A stretch of DNA of 7,092 nucleotides, taken from contig WRDE01000103.1 in NCBI GenBank assembly GCA_009783605.1, positions 1 to 7,092 on the forward strand, given 5' to 3'. Position numbers and translations under genes: made by a program. A model generated the notes under the pieces. It did not search any database. It saw nothing but the letters and a program-made list of their open reading frames with translations, and was not told where the DNA came from. Origin of the DNA: Oscillospiraceae bacterium. Lineage in GTDB: Bacteria > Bacillota > Clostridia > Oscillospirales > Acutalibacteraceae. How positions within the stretch are numbered: the first letter of the stretch is position 1; the number at the start of each line of letters is the position of its first letter. Below, one piece after another: positions 5,714 through 7,092 of the stretch.

Positions 5714-6559
5714 CTATTCCAATTCATCTTTTTCGGCGAAACCGATAATAACGAAAACGTCCGACAGTTTGGAGATATCCGCGAAAGGTTTTACGGTGGC
5801 CGATAAGGAGAGCCCGTCGGATGCGGCATAGACTTCGGTGATCTGGCCCACCATCAGATCGGCGGGATATTTTTTCCCGCCGCCGAGGGTGATAATGATA
5901 TCGCCGGATACGGCGCCGGTATTGCGGTCAAGACGGGTCATGCGGACGCTGTCGGTGACGCCTATCCTGCTGCCCGAAAGCATACCGCCGTCATGGGTGC
6001 CGGAGGTCCAGACACTGATCTGGGTGGCGGGGTCGAGGATGGTGCGGACCTTTGAGAAGGTCAATCCGGCCTCATACACCACCCCGACAAGGCCCGCCGG
6101 CGTGATAACGGGATTCCCGGCCTCCACCCCGTCCCGGGTGCCGGCGTTGACGGTAAAATTATAATATTTATCCGACGGCTCCATCGCGACTACCCGGCCC
6201 TCGGCAAATTTCAGATCCGGTTTCCGCTCCTTCAATTCAAGAAAAGCTTTATACAGCTCAAGTTGCCGGCGTATTTCATCCGATTCGACTGACTGCTTGC
6301 GCAGCTCATTGATTATTTCATCCTTCTCGGCCATCTCTTTGGTCAGCCTGCCGGAATCCGAAAAGAGGACGGTAAATTCACCGATCCCGTCGGAGAGCGC
6401 GGCGAACAGCGACTGGATCGGGGTCACCACCGCACCGACTAAGGTTTCGGGGATGGTGGCCGCGCCGCCGGTGGTGGCCGCATAAATCATCAGACCGATT
6501 AACAGCGCCGAAACCGCCGCCATCATCCGGAACAGAAAGGATTTTAAGAATTGCTTCAA
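5714..6559 (-). CDS. mreC: Rod shape-determining protein MreC
   Basis: A 281-residue bitopic membrane protein that forms extracytoplasmic filaments scaffolding PBP2 and MreD in the elongasome. A basic N-terminus and one transmembrane helix (about 10-29) precede a charged coiled coil (about 71-112, RLTKEMAEKDEIINELRKQS and following) and the double beta-barrel core (about 118-275). Family signatures are GTRDGVEAGNPVITPAGLVG (140-159, wording as in the protein) and GGGKKYPADLMVGQI (226-240). Length is typical. The start is TTG at 6559, supported by GGGGGT seven bases upstream; the next ATG (residue 12) lies inside the anchor helix and lacks a ribosome binding site. It follows mreB across a 120-base gap filled by a palindromic element and is tightly linked to mreD. 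Confidence 0.94.
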   Translation of the reverse strand: MKQFLKSFLFRMMAAVSALLIGLMIYAATTGGAATIPETLVGAVVTPIQSLFAALSDGIGEFTVLFSDSGRLTKEMAEKDEIINELRKQSVESDEIRRQLELYKAFLELKERKPDLKFAEGRVVAMEPSDKYYNFTVNAGTRDGVEAGNPVITPAGLVGVVYEAGLTFSKVRTILDPATQISVWTSGTHDGGMLSGSRIGVTDSVRMTRLDRNTGAVSGDIIITLGGGKKYPADLMVGQITEVYAASDGLSLSATVKPFADISKLSDVFVIIGFAEKDELE

Positions 6560-6566
6560 CAGGTAT

Positions 6567-6572
6567 ACCCCC
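6567..6572 (-). promoter_or_regulatory. Ribosome binding site supporting a TTG start for mreC
   Basis: GGGGGT on the - strand lies seven bases before the TTG at 6559. No ATG or GTG with a similar site exists nearby, which decides the start. Confidence 0.6.
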
Positions 6573-6597
6573 GAAATATTTCAGCTATTGCAGAAAC

Positions 6598-6661
6598 GGG
6601 CTTCCGTGCCCTCCCGTTTATCTTTTTGATAACAAATACGGGCGGGCGTGGAAGCCCGCCC
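6598..6661. repeat. Nested palindromic element between mreB and mreC
   Basis: Positions 6598-6617 pair with 6638-6657 at 17 of 20 positions as DNA (19 of 20 as + strand RNA with two G-U pairs). An inner stem TTATC/GATAA (6618-6622/6628-6632) lies between them. Each arm is itself a hairpin: GGGCGGGC/GCCCGCCC (6640-6647/6654-6661) with a six-base loop, and GGGC/GCCC (6598-6601/6608-6611) with a six-base loop. It resembles dispersed REP- or MITE-like palindromes in Clostridia genomes (recollection, not searched). It lies within the mre transcript. The local GC-rich hairpin has only a weak U-rich follow-up on the - strand, so at most partial attenuation is suggested. Confidence 0.8.
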
Positions 6662-6679
6662 TGCGAACGACTGTATAAA

Positions 6680-7092
6680 TCAGTGTCCCGACAGGAAATT
6701 CCCTACCCGGCCGATATCGAGACACATACCGGTACCGATGGCGACGCAGTCTAACGGATTTTCCGCCACATGAACCGGCATCCCGGTCTCGCGGCTGATC
6801 AGCACATCCAACCCCTTCAGCAGCGCGCCGCCGCCGGTCAGCATGATGCCGTTGTCGATGATGTCGGCCGACAGCTCCGGCGGCGTGTTTTCCAGCGTCG
6901 AGCGGATGGCGTCGACGATGACGAATACCGGGTCGGACAGCGCTTCCCGGACCTCCTCGGCGGTGACGGTGATATTCTTCGGCAGCCCGTCCACCAAGTT
7001 CCGGCCCTTGACGTCGATGGTCCCCTCGTCGTCGAAAGCGAACGCCGACCCGATCCGGATCTTGATATCCTCCGCCGTCCGTTCGCCGATCA
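6680..7092 (-). CDS. mreB: Rod shape-determining protein MreB, C-terminal part (gene continues past the window)
   Basis: Bacterial actin homologue that polymerises under the membrane and positions the elongation wall-synthesis machinery. Only the last 136 residues are in the window; the reading frame is open through the right edge, beginning IGERTAEDIKI, a strongly conserved MreB segment. Other hallmarks are GRNLVDGLPK (the TTG at 6997 is the Leu codon here, not a start), TPPELSADIIDNGI, the nucleotide-binding TGGGALLKGLD and the conserved end VAENPLDCVAIGTG. Against the usual 335-345 residues, about 200 are missing to the right. Position ahead of mreC identifies it as the operon MreB rather than a stand-alone Mbl-type paralogue, though sequence alone would not exclude Mbl. 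The promoter must lie outside the window. Confidence 0.96.
   Translation of the reverse strand, partial: IGERTAEDIKIRIGSAFAFDDEGTIDVKGRNLVDGLPKNITVTAEEVREALSDPVFVIVDAIRSTLENTPPELSADIIDNGIMLTGGGALLKGLDVLISRETGMPVHVAENPLDCVAIGTGMCLDIGRVGNFLSGH

Noticed and set aside
6640..6661. GC-rich hairpin as a strong terminator between mreB and mreC
   Set aside because: The following - strand sequence GTATTTGTTATC is not a proper U tract, and mreC has no visible promoter of its own, so full termination is unlikely.

Overview
The window looks like chromosomal DNA of a GC-rich Clostridia-type Firmicute, possibly of the Oscillospirales or a relative. The evidence is the zinc-cluster DnaC-like helicase loader, the mreB-mreC-mreD-PBP2 gene order and the protein sequences. 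The lineage is an inference, because no rRNA or other marker is present.

Layout. (1) Positions 1-122 on the + strand are the 3' end of a group II intron (end of domain IV, all of domains V and VI), ending in AC at 122. (2) A DnaC/IstB-type AAA+ helicase loader (132-1142, +) begins nine bases after the intron boundary and has no ribosome binding site of its own at normal spacing. (3) The convergent intergenic region 1143-1412 has no gene. It holds two perfect hairpins, one a clear bidirectional terminator, and a 12-bp direct repeat around that terminator. (4) Everything from 1413 to 7092 is on the - strand and reads right to left as the cell-elongation cluster: mreB (3' part only), mreC, mreD, an inserted GH35-like glycoside hydrolase, and penicillin-binding protein 2 (mrdA-like).

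MreB (actin-like filament), MreC (periplasmic scaffold), MreD (membrane partner) and PBP2 (septation-independent transpeptidase) form the rod-shape elongasome. The cytoplasmic GH35-like enzyme is foreign to that set. It lies exactly between mreD and the PBP2 gene, and both gaps around it contain degenerate arrays of a 7-bp repeat (AGTKNNN-like). These arrays supply the stop codons of both mreD and the glycosidase gene. Another palindromic element, with nested hairpins, occupies the mreB-mreC gap.

The most interesting points are the heptad arrays bracketing the intruding glycosidase gene, the 21-bp inverted repeat overlapping the mreD stop codon, the nested palindrome between mreB and mreC, and the group II intron at the very start of an apparently essential replication gene. 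I found no evidence for a wholly new system such as a defence island or CRISPR array; the novelty is in repeats and gene arrangement.
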